A stretch of 64,000 nucleotides of DNA. It comes from CAZWRN01 sp964636275. Its GTDB lineage: Bacteria > Patescibacteriota > Microgenomatia > Daviesbacterales > UBA10151. Shown here one piece after another: positions 1 through 7,167 of this stretch. A model generated the notes under the pieces. It saw only the letters and a program-made list of their open reading frames with translations, was not told the DNA's origin and did no database searches. How positions within the stretch are numbered: position 1 is the first letter of the stretch; every line of letters begins with the position of its first letter. The stretch spans positions 118,815 through 182,814 of the forward strand of contig CAZWRN010000001.1 in assembly GCA_964636275.1 (NCBI GenBank), read 5' to 3'. A program made the position numbers and the translations under genes.

Positions 1-353
1 AGCAATTGGTGATACAAGCTTTTCGAGAAAAAGCTTTGTCACTCGATACTTTGTTCAATCCGTCTAAAATAGGTGGTCTGTTGAATACCTTTGGAGAAAG
101 TGTTGATACAAATATTCCTAAAAGTGATTATTTGGATTTTTATGATATTGCTAAAAATGTTAAAGGTGTAGATACAATTGTTTTAGGAGATCTGGGTGAT
201 GGTAAAAGTGTCTTAGTAGTTGGAGATGTTTCAAAATATGGTCGTTTTGTAATGGTTCCACCTCAAAATGATTACGCCCCCTTACAACAATATGTCAAAG
301 CCAAATTGGACGAAGATAGTAAAGAATCTACAGCCTCCGCTCAACCTAAGTAA
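1..353 (+). CDS. LytR-CpsA-Psr (LCP) family protein, C-terminal end
   Basis: The reading frame is open at the left edge, so only about the last 117 codons are present. The residues around VIQAFREKALSLDTLFNPSK, followed by LLNTFGESVDTNI and a DFYDIAKNV segment, match the C-terminal end of LCP-family phosphotransferases, which attach undecaprenyl-linked glycans to the cell wall or to proteins. The catalytic Arg/Asp region lies outside the window. The tail is Ser/Lys-rich and ends in SAQPK. Family assignment is from remembered sequence pattern and is moderately firm. An envelope-glycan role fits the glycan-assembly genes elsewhere in the window. Confidence 0.6.
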   Translation, partial: QLVIQAFREKALSLDTLFNPSKIGGLLNTFGESVDTNIPKSDYLDFYDIAKNVKGVDTIVLGDLGDGKSVLVVGDVSKYGRFVMVPPQNDYAPLQQYVKAKLDEDSKESTASAQPK

Positions 354-360
354 GTTCGTG

Positions 361-446
361 TTAGAATGCAGAATATAGTATATAGAATGCAGTTGGTGAT
401 TAATGTTTTTGCTATATTCTAAACTCAATATTCTATATTCTTTTAC
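361..446. repeat. imperfect palindrome of ATATAGTATATAG words
   Basis: The whole gap between the LCP gene and holA is an inverted array. The left arm has ATATAGTATATAGAATGCAG-type words, and the right arm has TATATTC/CTATATTC words that pair with them. The right arm ends two bases before the holA ATG. Similar words occur at 6440-6478 and 43226-43262. Confidence 0.6.
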
Positions 447-448
447 GT

Positions 449-1108
449 ATGCCGATTATTTTATTTCATGGAAATGGTTTGACTGCAATATCAAGAGCTG
501 TTTCAGCTTGGCGAGCAAAATTTGACCCGCTAGCTATAAGTGAATTTAATGGGAAAAATCAGTCGATAGAACAGGCAGCTATGGGCATAGGGACGATGGA
601 TTTATTTTCAGATGCTAGATTGGTAATTTTGGAAAATTTCAATGAAAAAACTGATCTGTCATTATTAAAGTCCGATGCTACTACGACGGTATTAATCAGG
701 GCCCAAAAGCCACTTTCAGCAACCACCTTAATGTTAAAATCGGCCAAAGCTCTAAACGCTCAAATACAGGAGTTTTCTGAATCAGATGAAGTCTCAATAT
801 TTCCTTTTTTGGATCTTTTAGGAGAAAAAAAACAGTTTGCATATACACAGCTGGAAAAAGTATATGCCGAATACGGAGGGCAATATATATTAACTATGTT
901 GTATTATTTCTATCGACGAATGTTAATAAATCCTGACAAAATGTCGCCCTATATGGTCAAAAAACTTCAAAAGCAGAAAGATAATTTCCCAATTGATAAA
1001 ATTAAACAACTTTATAAATTCACTTTAGAAACTGATTTCCAAATCAAGTCAGGTCTTATTGATGAACGTATAGGATTAACACTTATTGTAAATAAGATAT
1101 TAGATTAG
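449..1108 (+). CDS. holA: DNA polymerase III delta subunit-like protein (HolA), short form
   Basis: Clamp-loader delta subunit candidate. The N-terminus (MPIILFHGNG, then a DLFSDARLVILENF segment near residues 50-65) resembles the first RecA-like part of HolA. The C-terminus (LTMLYYFYRRML, then TDFQIKSGLIDERIGLTLIV) matches the helical collar domain. At 219 residues it is well below the roughly 340 of E. coli HolA, so the middle lid region is reduced. HolA has no catalytic P-loop of its own, so its absence here is expected. Synteny with rpsT and lepA, as in Bacillus (yqeN-rpsT-lepA), supports the call. Its 3' end overlaps the reverse gene ending at 1105 by four bases. Confidence 0.75.
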   Translation: MPIILFHGNGLTAISRAVSAWRAKFDPLAISEFNGKNQSIEQAAMGIGTMDLFSDARLVILENFNEKTDLSLLKSDATTTVLIRAQKPLSATTLMLKSAKALNAQIQEFSESDEVSIFPFLDLLGEKKQFAYTQLEKVYAEYGGQYILTMLYYFYRRMLINPDKMSPYMVKKLQKQKDNFPIDKIKQLYKFTLETDFQIKSGLIDERIGLTLIVNKILD

Positions 1109-2061
1109 AGTGTTGTTAATAACAGGTCAGAATCTTTCTTATCTATAAAACCATCTTTGTTTAAATCAGATTTTTTCATTTCAGAGGTACTGTCATTTGC
1201 AACTTGTTTGCCATCATTTTGAGTGATGATAGCCAGATCTAGTGAATTTATTTTCCCATCACTATTGAGATCATAGGGGTTGGAAGAGTTAGAATTTTGT
1301 TGAGAATCCAATTCTGGTAATACTCCTTTAAGATTGATGTTTTGACCAATTGTTAATGGTGGTAGTAGGGTTGATTCCCCAATTGGTAAATTCAATTCAA
1401 CTTGTGACTGCAAAGAACCCTTTTTAATTATGATTAATGCCGGAGTATTTTTTTCAATTAGAAAGGGAGCTGATAAATCGCTTGTTCGAAGTTCTTTAAG
1501 TGGGATAATAAAATTTCCAGCGGTGCTAGTAAATGTCGTCATTTCAGATGCCCCATCTATATGAAGAGTGACCAGCGCTTCATCAATCGGATTGAGATTG
1601 GTATTTAACACACTACCACGAAGTGGTTTATTGGGTGTTGAATTTTCCAAAAAATTTGCCGTTTTAAAAGATAAGGCATTTTCGGGATATTTGACCCCAT
1701 TTGCAAGAACTTGATAATAATAATTTGTCTCTGGTTTTAGATTACGCAATGTTACGAAGTGAACCTGTCGATTTCGAGATTCTTTATTGTCTCGATTGTC
1801 GTTGGCAATTTCAGTTAGCTGATTATTTGTTCCATATGCGACTTGTCCGAGCGTTGGTGTTTCAGTCCACCAAGTAATGGTTACCTGATCAGCTAATACA
1901 TTTGTGATCAAGATCTCTGTTGGATTGTATAGAGTCCTATGTTTGTTTGATATATTTTGCTGATAAAAATACAGAAATATCCCTAAAATGAGGGCAGTTA
2001 TAAGAAGTGAAAGCCCCAAAAGTGTGGGTATTTTGGTGGTTTTATGTCCAACAAACTCCAT
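1105..2061 (-). CDS. membrane-anchored exoprotein with fibronectin-like domain and dockerin/EF-hand-like C-terminus
   Basis: 318 residues. An N-terminal membrane anchor (residues about 12-33) is followed by a fibronectin type III-like domain (about 45-135, with VTITWWTETPTLGQVAYG and LRNLKPETNYYYQVLANG), the type often placed before metallophosphatases, then a carboxypeptidase-regulatory-like beta domain (about 145-240). The C-terminus carries two calcium-loop segments, DLNSDGKINSLDL and DLNKDGFIDKKDSD, spaced like a dockerin type I pair. It is the last gene of the pil-like operon; its start abuts the preceding gene. Probably an extracytoplasmic adhesin or pilus-associated structural protein; no catalytic residues are visible. 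Confidence 0.6.
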   Translation of the reverse strand: MEFVGHKTTKIPTLLGLSLLITALILGIFLYFYQQNISNKHRTLYNPTEILITNVLADQVTITWWTETPTLGQVAYGTNNQLTEIANDNRDNKESRNRQVHFVTLRNLKPETNYYYQVLANGVKYPENALSFKTANFLENSTPNKPLRGSVLNTNLNPIDEALVTLHIDGASEMTTFTSTAGNFIIPLKELRTSDLSAPFLIEKNTPALIIIKKGSLQSQVELNLPIGESTLLPPLTIGQNINLKGVLPELDSQQNSNSSNPYDLNSDGKINSLDLAIITQNDGKQVANDSTSEMKKSDLNKDGFIDKKDSDLLLTTL

Positions 2062-2411
2062 TATTGGCTTCCTCCTGGCACGGCAGATGCTGATGCATTG
2101 ACCGGAATTAATCCTGAAGGGAAAGGTAGTGGTGTAGCAACCGGACTGACTGTCGGTTGAGCTGAACGGGTTGAATTATTGCTAAACCTATTTTTTCCGG
2201 TGGATGAGATGGTCAATTCTTCTACTGGAGTGACCTCTTTAATCTGGTCTATTACCTTAGAATCAAAATTGGGATTTAATGGAGATAAAAGTGTAGAGAG
2301 TTTTGGATTTACTTCGATACTTGGTCTGGTATGGATAATATCTGCAATAATCCAAATTATTATGACCACAAAGGTGACGATGATAACTATTAAAAATTGT
2401 CGGTTATTCAT
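2061..2411 (-). CDS. small single-pass membrane protein of the pil-like operon
   Basis: 116 residues: a hydrophobic anchor at about residues 5-25 (FLIVIIVTFVVIIIWIIADI) and then a Pro/Ser/Thr-rich low-complexity tail. I do not recognise a family. It lies between the pilO-like gene (one base away) and the exoprotein gene, with which it shares a base at 2061, so all are probably translated from one mRNA. A PilP-like lipoprotein or an accessory pilus protein is possible from position only. Confidence 0.5.
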   Translation of the reverse strand: MNNRQFLIVIIVTFVVIIIWIIADIIHTRPSIEVNPKLSTLLSPLNPNFDSKVIDQIKEVTPVEELTISSTGKNRFSNNSTRSAQPTVSPVATPLPFPSGLIPVNASASAVPGGSQ

Positions 2412-2412
2412 A

Positions 2413-3015
2413 TTAATTTTTTAAATAATAGGCCTTTGCATTTACCACCATTAAAATCATACCTCCATCGAGACGGTTCATACTGATTGATTTAATACTA
2501 ATTAAACGCTCAATCTTCTTTAAACTCTCAAGAATTCCACCCAGCTGGTTGTAAGTGCCTTGGATACTAAAAGAAAGTTCGGCTTCTTGAATAGCTGCGG
2601 TTTTATTAGGATTTGTATTTAATGGTTCCAAAGTGACCGGTTGAAATTGTATTCCTGCCACTGTGGCTTCATACCGAGTTATAAGAGAGCCAAGTACAGC
2701 TGATATTACGGGTAAGTCTGGTTGATTGGGGATTAGATTGGTCAGCTTGGTTTTTACACTGGGGTCAAGTGATTCATAATTAGCTCTCCCTTTAGCTAAA
2801 CTTTCCCGTTTTTCCACTACACTTGTCAGGATATTTTTCTGCTCATCAACACTTTTTTGTAGTGCAAGTATTGTTATTACTGTTGGTCTGATGGCATATA
2901 ATGCAAAAATAGAGATAGCTATTAAATTGAAAATTGTAGTTGCATAAGAACGAACAAATTTATTTCTTGCTATTGGCTTAACATAAGTATAGTAGCGTGA
3001 GTATTTTGACTGCAT
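2413..3015 (-). CDS. PilO-like type IV pilus inner-membrane protein
   Basis: 200 residues with one N-terminal membrane helix (about 25-50), a coiled segment (VDEQKNILTSVVEKRESLAKGRANYESLDP) and a ferredoxin-like C-terminal half (LSFSIQGTYNQLGGILESLKKIERLISIKSISM). This is the architecture of PilO, which pairs with PilN to form the inner-membrane alignment complex of type IV pili. It follows the PilN-like gene with overlapping start and stop. The assignment rests on architecture and neighbourhood; sequence identity to characterised PilO is low. Confidence 0.65.
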   Translation of the reverse strand: MQSKYSRYYTYVKPIARNKFVRSYATTIFNLIAISIFALYAIRPTVITILALQKSVDEQKNILTSVVEKRESLAKGRANYESLDPSVKTKLTNLIPNQPDLPVISAVLGSLITRYEATVAGIQFQPVTLEPLNTNPNKTAAIQEAELSFSIQGTYNQLGGILESLKKIERLISIKSISMNRLDGGMILMVVNAKAYYLKN

Positions 3016-3614
3016 TATTTTCGGCGTGCTCCTCCAGATAAACTAAATAAGATTTCTTGTTTATCGTAGTTTAAAGAGTCCAGTGCAATATCTTTAAATA
3101 GTTTATTACCTTGTGCATCCTGTAGGTTACGCAGTTTTTTTATAAATAGGCCTAAATCGTTTACAGAAGTTGTCTGACCAGAAAGTTTGATGCCTAGATA
3201 TTCATTTTGACCGTCGTTTGAATCTAGATTCAGACTGTTTATCCTGACACTGGGAGGTATTTCAGTAGATAAATTATTAAAGATTCGAGTCCAGTCTGGG
3301 GTATTAGCATAGACTGTCCCGATAGTTTGTAACTTACTTTGAGTTTGATTTATTAAAGCCTCATCGGCGATCATTCCTTCGATGAAAGGCAGATCTTTGT
3401 TGATACTCGTTTTGATATTGTCCAAATCATAATCGAGTTTAAAGCGGAAAAGGAACGCCGATACGACAATAATTTCGGTAAAGATTACGATATAACGCCC
3501 ATAAGATACAATCCAGCGTAAAAAACGGGTTGGGAGAGATGGTGGGATCTCATTTGGATGAAGTAGATTGAGTTTCAGCCGAAGCTGATTTTTTGGGGCA
3601 GCGCTTTTTGACAT
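3015..3614 (-). CDS. PilN-like type IV pilus assembly protein
   Basis: 199 residues. The cytoplasmic N-terminus LRLKLNLLHPNEIPP resembles the INLLP-type PilM-binding peptide of PilN. A membrane helix follows (about 40-60), then a periplasmic domain with IPPSVRINSLNLDS and an LGIKLSGQTTSVNDLGLFIKKLRN segment typical of the PilN fold. First gene of a four-gene reverse operon. It has a strong Shine-Dalgarno (AAAGGAGG, complement of 3624-3631) and a promoter just upstream. No PilM gene is adjacent; the protein at 45930 carries a PilM-like half. Confidence 0.7.
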   Translation of the reverse strand: MSKSAAPKNQLRLKLNLLHPNEIPPSLPTRFLRWIVSYGRYIVIFTEIIVVSAFLFRFKLDYDLDNIKTSINKDLPFIEGMIADEALINQTQSKLQTIGTVYANTPDWTRIFNNLSTEIPPSVRINSLNLDSNDGQNEYLGIKLSGQTTSVNDLGLFIKKLRNLQDAQGNKLFKDIALDSLNYDKQEILFSLSGGARRK

Positions 3615-3649
3615 ACACGAAAACCTCCTTTGGAAAGAAGGCTATATTC

Positions 3650-3678
3650 ATTGTAGATCTTTAAGGATAAAAAGGTAA
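3650..3678 (-). promoter_or_regulatory. promoter of the pil-like operon
   Basis: On the reverse strand TTACCT (3678-3673) and TACAAT (3655-3650) are separated by exactly 17 bases. The predicted mRNA starts near 3643 and includes the AAAGGAGG ribosome-binding site before the ATG at 3614. This unit therefore has a normal leader, unlike many others in this window. Confidence 0.6.
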
Positions 3679-3693
3679 GATGTTAAGCAGGCA

Positions 3694-3731
3694 TTTAGTA
3701 AGTAGTAAGTAGGGTATGTGTATGGTATATA
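3694..3731. repeat. GTAAGTAGTAAGTAG word cluster
   Basis: Short array of AGTAAGTAG words before the Nudix gene. The same words recur at 6381-6415 and 43160-43200, each time in a gap next to a start codon. Here only one arm is present, without a clear complementary arm. Confidence 0.5.
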
Positions 3732-3737
3732 GTGGGG

Positions 3738-4139
3738 ATGCAGATGATAAAAAAAGTGGCTTTGGCTGTATTTAAAGATAAGAAATTGTTGTGTGTCCGT
3801 AGTCACAAAAATGCTGAGGTGTTTTATTGCTTAGGGGGAACGGTGAAAGAGGGGGAGACTGATGAAGATGCATTGCGTAGAGAAGTTAGAGAAGAAGTGG
3901 GGTGTGAAGTTGGCGAACGAATTGAGTTGTTGGAAACGTTTGAAGATTGGGCTCATGGAAAAGAAGACACCATAGTGCAGATTAAATTGTATCGAGCGGA
4001 TTTGATGGGCACTCCTCAGCCAAGCTCGGAGATAGCAGAGATCGATTATTTAAATTCACAAACCGATCCTAAAAAATTATCAGCCATTGCGATAAATCAG
4101 ATGTTCCCCTGGTTAGAAGGTAAAGGATTCATCGAATAA
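3738..4139 (+). CDS. Nudix hydrolase
   Basis: A complete Nudix box is visible: G-x5-E-x7-REVREEVG within GGTVKEGETDEDALRREVREEVG-type sequence, which binds the divalent metal and the diphosphate of nucleoside-diphosphate-X substrates. Around 134 residues, one domain. The substrate cannot be told; a pyrophosphohydrolase for NTPs or nucleotide derivatives is likely. ATG at 3738 or 3744 are both possible, with GTGGGG just upstream of the first. The gene stands alone between the pil promoter region and rpsT. Confidence 0.85.
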   Translation: MQMIKKVALAVFKDKKLLCVRSHKNAEVFYCLGGTVKEGETDEDALRREVREEVGCEVGERIELLETFEDWAHGKEDTIVQIKLYRADLMGTPQPSSEIAEIDYLNSQTDPKKLSAIAINQMFPWLEGKGFIE

Positions 4140-4256
4140 CAGGGGTAAAGATATACTTTTTGGACGAATTAATCCTGAATTAACATGAGAAGTTACAAAT
4201 AAATTATTCTATATTTAAGGTTGTTTCTCACTCGCTCGAAAAATATTAAGGGATGA

Positions 4257-4502
4257 TTATTTAGCTGGAGTAGCAAGGAGTTTTGAAAGTCGAGATTTAA
4301 GTCGTGCCGCCTTGTTTGGGTGGATCAATTTAGTTTTAGCAGCTTTATCCAGGTTGGATGAAACTTGTTTTAGATTGTCGGCATCAGGCATTCGGCGCAT
4401 GGTTTTGACCAGGGATTTCATAACCTGTTTTTTAAGATCGTTTTGTGAAGTGCGCCTCTTGTCGCGACGCATTTTCTTTTTAGATGACTTTAGTAACGGC
4501 AT
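4257..4502 (-). CDS. rpsT: 30S ribosomal protein S20
   Basis: 81 residues beginning MPLLKSSKKKMRRDKRRTSQ and containing IHPNKAARLKSRLSKLL, the hallmark of S20, which binds 16S rRNA helices early in 30S assembly. A longer frame starts 13 codons upstream, but the Lys/Arg-rich S20 N-terminus fixes the start at 4502. Synteny with holA and lepA matches Bacillus. Convergent with the Nudix gene. Confidence 0.9.
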   Translation of the reverse strand: MPLLKSSKKKMRRDKRRTSQNDLKKQVMKSLVKTMRRMPDADNLKQVSSNLDKAAKTKLIHPNKAARLKSRLSKLLATPAK

Positions 4503-4550
4503 AACTTGTGAAGTGTACCATATAGCTAGGCTCAAGTGCAAGCTAAAGGA

Positions 4551-4742
4551 TTAATAATCAAGTAACAAGATCCAAGTCTTCCAGAGAAAGTCAAAACTCA
4601 AAAGGCAAAAAGCAAAAATACAATTAAAAAGTGAGAAATTTTGACTTACGATTTGTATTTTTGACTTCTAACTTTTACTCTTTAATTTTTTTGTATCTTG
4701 GTGATTGTTTCTTGTATCTTTGCCTGGATTGCTTGATAATTT
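4551..4742. repeat. composite palindrome: AAGATACAAG-type array (family A) with a second palindrome nested inside
   Basis: Outer arms: TAATAATCAAGTAACAAGATCCAAG on the left and TTGTATCTTGGTGATTGTTTCTTGTATC on the right, the same words as six other gaps in this window. Between them lies a separate palindrome, about 4583-4680, with AAGTCAAAACTCAAAAGGCAAAAAG paired to TTTTGACTTCTAACTTTTACTC. The right outer arm provides the -35 of the murJ promoter. Confidence 0.75.
4712..4740 (+). promoter_or_regulatory. murJ promoter inside the repeat right arm
   Basis: TTGTAT (4712-4717), 17 bases, GATAAT (4735-4740). The murJ ATG is at 4751, so the predicted 5' leader is only about 3-4 bases. The -35 hexamer belongs to the family A repeat word TTGTATCTT. 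Confidence 0.5.
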
Positions 4743-4750
4743 AGACACTT

Positions 4751-6382
4751 ATGGTGAAATCACTTTTTAATCTTTTAAATGCCAGACAGACTACTATTTT
4801 ATCTGGGGCGACTATTTTGATGGTAGCCGTCTTTTTATCTAGGTTTTTGGGATTGATTCGTGACCGGTTGCTGGTGCACAACTTTTCTACTTCAGAAGCC
4901 AGTGTCTTTTTTGCAGCTTTTAAACTGCCTGACTTGATGTTTCAATTGCTCATTTTAGGGACACTCTCAGTAGCATTCATTCCTGTTTTTACTGAATATC
5001 TAAATAAAGATGGAGAGAAAGAGGCCTTTTCCTTTGCATCCAATATTCTCAATCTCTCATTGGTGGTGTTTGGTGTTTTGGCACTAGTATGTTTGTTTTT
5101 TGTGAGCCATATCAATAGTATATTTGTTCCAGGATTTGTTGGTGAACAAAAAATATTAACGGATCAGCTGACGAGGATTATTTTGGTTGCACAGTTGATT
5201 TTAGTTGTTGGTTCGTTTTTTATCGGTTTGTCTCAGTCTTATCAACGATTTTTGGTGCCTGCATTGGCACCGCTTTTCTACAATGTGGGTATCATTTTCG
5301 GAATTGCAGTCTTATCGCAGTATTTTGGAATTATGGGTCCGGCTATTGGTGTGGTTTTAGGATCTTTGATGCATGTATTGGTTCAGATACCTTTAATTCG
5401 TTCACTTGGATATAAATATACTTTTAGTCTGGATTTTCTAAATAAAGGAGTGAGAGAGGTATTCAAGCTGATGAGTGTGCGAAATATCGGTTTGGCCGCT
5501 GAACAAATCTCTGATGCAATTGGTTTTGCTCTGGCTACCCTGATCTCTTTTTCAGCTCCGACATTGTTGACATTTGCCCAGCATTTATCAGCGGTCCCGG
5601 TAGGTCTTTTTGGAGCGACTATTGCTCAGGCGGCTTTACCAGTGTTGTCTCGCGAACATGCCAAAGGAGAAACTGAATCTTTTAAAATTACGCTTTTGAC
5701 AACCATGCATCAGATTTTATTTTTGACTCTGCCGGCGACAGCAATGTTAATTGTGCTGCGTATACCAATCGTTCGATTGACCTTTGGTGCATCACAGTTT
5801 AATTGGGATGACACTGTCTTAACAGGGCGGACGGTGGCTTTTTTGGCATTAGGTTTGGCGGCTTATTCGGTAACACTGCTTTTGGTCAGAGGTTTTTATG
5901 CACTGAAAGACACAAAGACTCCGGTGATTGTTTCTTTAGTTACAGTGGTTACCAATATTGTTCTTAGTGTCTTTTTTGTACAGGTATTTCATTTAGATGT
6001 CTGGAGTTTAGGGTTGGCTTACTCTTTTTCAACCACAGTGTCGGTAGTATTATTGCTGGGCTTTTTATCAAAAAAGCTGCACGGATTTGATCGTAGGATG
6101 CTGGTACTTCCAGCGGTGAAAATGGCTTTAGCGGCTGTGGCCGCGGCTTTGGCTCTTTATATCCCGATTAAATTATTGGACCAGTTGGTATTTGATACGA
6201 CCAGAACTGTCAATTTGATCGTGCTTACTTCGATTGCTTCTACCGCAGGTTTGAGTATTTACCTATTTTTAGTTTGGATGATGGATGTTAAAGAGTTGAA
6301 TACCTATGTGGATTTGTTGAAAAAGTTGGGAAAGCTGCGTTTTAAAAGCCAAGAGATTGTGAATGATACAGGAAACCCCTAA
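4751..6382 (+). CDS. murJ: lipid II flippase MurJ (MviN family)
   Basis: 543 residues, a multi-pass MOP-superfamily membrane protein. The N-terminus has FLSRFLGLIRDRLLVHNFSTSEASVFFAAFKLPDLMFQLL and later FIPVFTEYL, LFGATIAQAALPVLSREHA and LLLVRGFYALKDTKTPV, all characteristic of MurJ. It moves the peptidoglycan precursor lipid II across the cytoplasmic membrane. Length is normal for the family. It is monocistronic by appearance, between two repeat arrays. A cell-wall function agrees with mltG, rodZ and ftsK further on. Confidence 0.92.
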   Translation: MVKSLFNLLNARQTTILSGATILMVAVFLSRFLGLIRDRLLVHNFSTSEASVFFAAFKLPDLMFQLLILGTLSVAFIPVFTEYLNKDGEKEAFSFASNILNLSLVVFGVLALVCLFFVSHINSIFVPGFVGEQKILTDQLTRIILVAQLILVVGSFFIGLSQSYQRFLVPALAPLFYNVGIIFGIAVLSQYFGIMGPAIGVVLGSLMHVLVQIPLIRSLGYKYTFSLDFLNKGVREVFKLMSVRNIGLAAEQISDAIGFALATLISFSAPTLLTFAQHLSAVPVGLFGATIAQAALPVLSREHAKGETESFKITLLTTMHQILFLTLPATAMLIVLRIPIVRLTFGASQFNWDDTVLTGRTVAFLALGLAAYSVTLLLVRGFYALKDTKTPVIVSLVTVVTNIVLSVFFVQVFHLDVWSLGLAYSFSTTVSVVLLLGFLSKKLHGFDRRMLVLPAVKMALAAVAAALALYIPIKLLDQLVFDTTRTVNLIVLTSIASTAGLSIYLFLVWMMDVKELNTYVDLLKKLGKLRFKSQEIVNDTGNP

Positions 6383-6478
6383 GTTAGTAAGTAGGCTTTA
6401 GTAAGTAGTTTGTAGGTAAGGATAAACCGAATTCTAAACTAGATACAAAATACCAGATACTATATACTTTTTTATACT
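6381..6478. repeat. AGTAAGTAG and ATACCAGATACTATATAC word arrays
   Basis: The gap between murJ and the next gene contains AGTTAGTAAGTAGG...TAGTAAGTAG words directly after the stop codon, then AGATACAAAATACCAGATACTATATAC words that run up to the ATG. TATACT immediately precedes the start codon. Confidence 0.55.
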
Positions 6479-6973
6479 ATGAAACTTCTTTATGTTACTG
6501 GTAATCCTGCGAAGCTTCGAACTGCACAAAATTTTTTGCAGGGGATGGGGGTTGAAGTGGAGCAGGGAATTGTTGATGTGAGTGAGATCCAGTCGGAATC
6601 CATTGAAGAAATTGCTTTGGATAAAGCTAGGAAATCTTTTAAAATCCTGCAGCAGCCTTTGATAGTGAATGATTCTGGTTGGTTTTTTTTGGGACTGAAT
6701 GGTTTTCCTGGTCCTTTCATGAAGTATGTGAATGATTGGTTTACCGCGGAAAATTATTTAGATTTAACCCGCAATCTGACCGATCGTCGGGTAATTTTAA
6801 AACAAGTTATTGTCTGGACAGATGGGAAAGAGTACAAAGTGTTTGAACACGATACGCATTGTTTTTTGCATCGAGAAATTAAAGGGAATAGCCCAAGGAT
6901 GTCCGACAATTTAGTTGGACCCAAAGAAGATGGAACGACTTTTGGCGAGATGACGGAGAAACAAGATTTTTAA
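6479..6973 (+). CDS. non-canonical purine NTP pyrophosphatase (RdgB/HAM1 family)
   Basis: 164 residues. MKLLYVTGNPAKLRTAQNFL is the family N-terminus (usual T/SxNxxK motif), PLIVNDSGWFFLGLNGFPGPF matches the D-S/T-G-L-x-V-x-x-L-x-G-x-PG region and supplies the acidic residues. These enzymes hydrolyse ITP, XTP and dITP to monophosphates and keep damaged purines out of nucleic acids. It is shorter than E. coli RdgB (197), mainly at the C-terminus, and the usual SHR motif near the C-terminus is not obvious, so substrate preference may differ. Confidence 0.8.
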   Translation: MKLLYVTGNPAKLRTAQNFLQGMGVEVEQGIVDVSEIQSESIEEIALDKARKSFKILQQPLIVNDSGWFFLGLNGFPGPFMKYVNDWFTAENYLDLTRNLTDRRVILKQVIVWTDGKEYKVFEHDTHCFLHREIKGNSPRMSDNLVGPKEDGTTFGEMTEKQDF

Positions 6974-7032
6974 CTTGATGGTGAGGATGCTGTGTGGAAA
7001 GAATTGGTGGCCTTTTTAAAAAAATCTTCAGT

Positions 7033-7061
7033 TTGATATAAATCTGAGCCTAAAGTACAAT
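7033..7061 (+). promoter_or_regulatory. lepA promoter
   Basis: TTGATA (7033-7038), 17 bases, TACAAT (7056-7061). The predicted leader is about 100 bases and is filled by the palindromic repeat at 7068-7165. Confidence 0.6.
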
Positions 7062-7067
7062 ACAGCT

Positions 7068-7165
7068 TGGATGTGGGAAGTTGGAGATGGGAAATGGGAT
7101 TTGTTTTGAATCGCACTTCTCACTTCAAAAGTCTAGTTACGCACCTCTCACATCGCATTTCTCGA
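7068..7165. repeat. GTGGGAAGTTGGAGATGGGAAATGGG palindrome
   Basis: Left arm of GGGAAGTTGGAGATGGGAAATGGG words, right arm of CACTTCTCACTTC and CTCACATCGCATTTCTC words that are their approximate complement. It ends three bases before the lepA ATG. The same family is at 56935-57044 and in part at 53848-53893. Confidence 0.65.
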
Positions 7166-7167
7166 AC

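Noticed and set aside
4583..4680. AT-rich palindrome as a replication origin or iteron cluster
   Set aside because: No DnaA-box pattern and no dnaA nearby; it belongs to the dispersed palindrome families.
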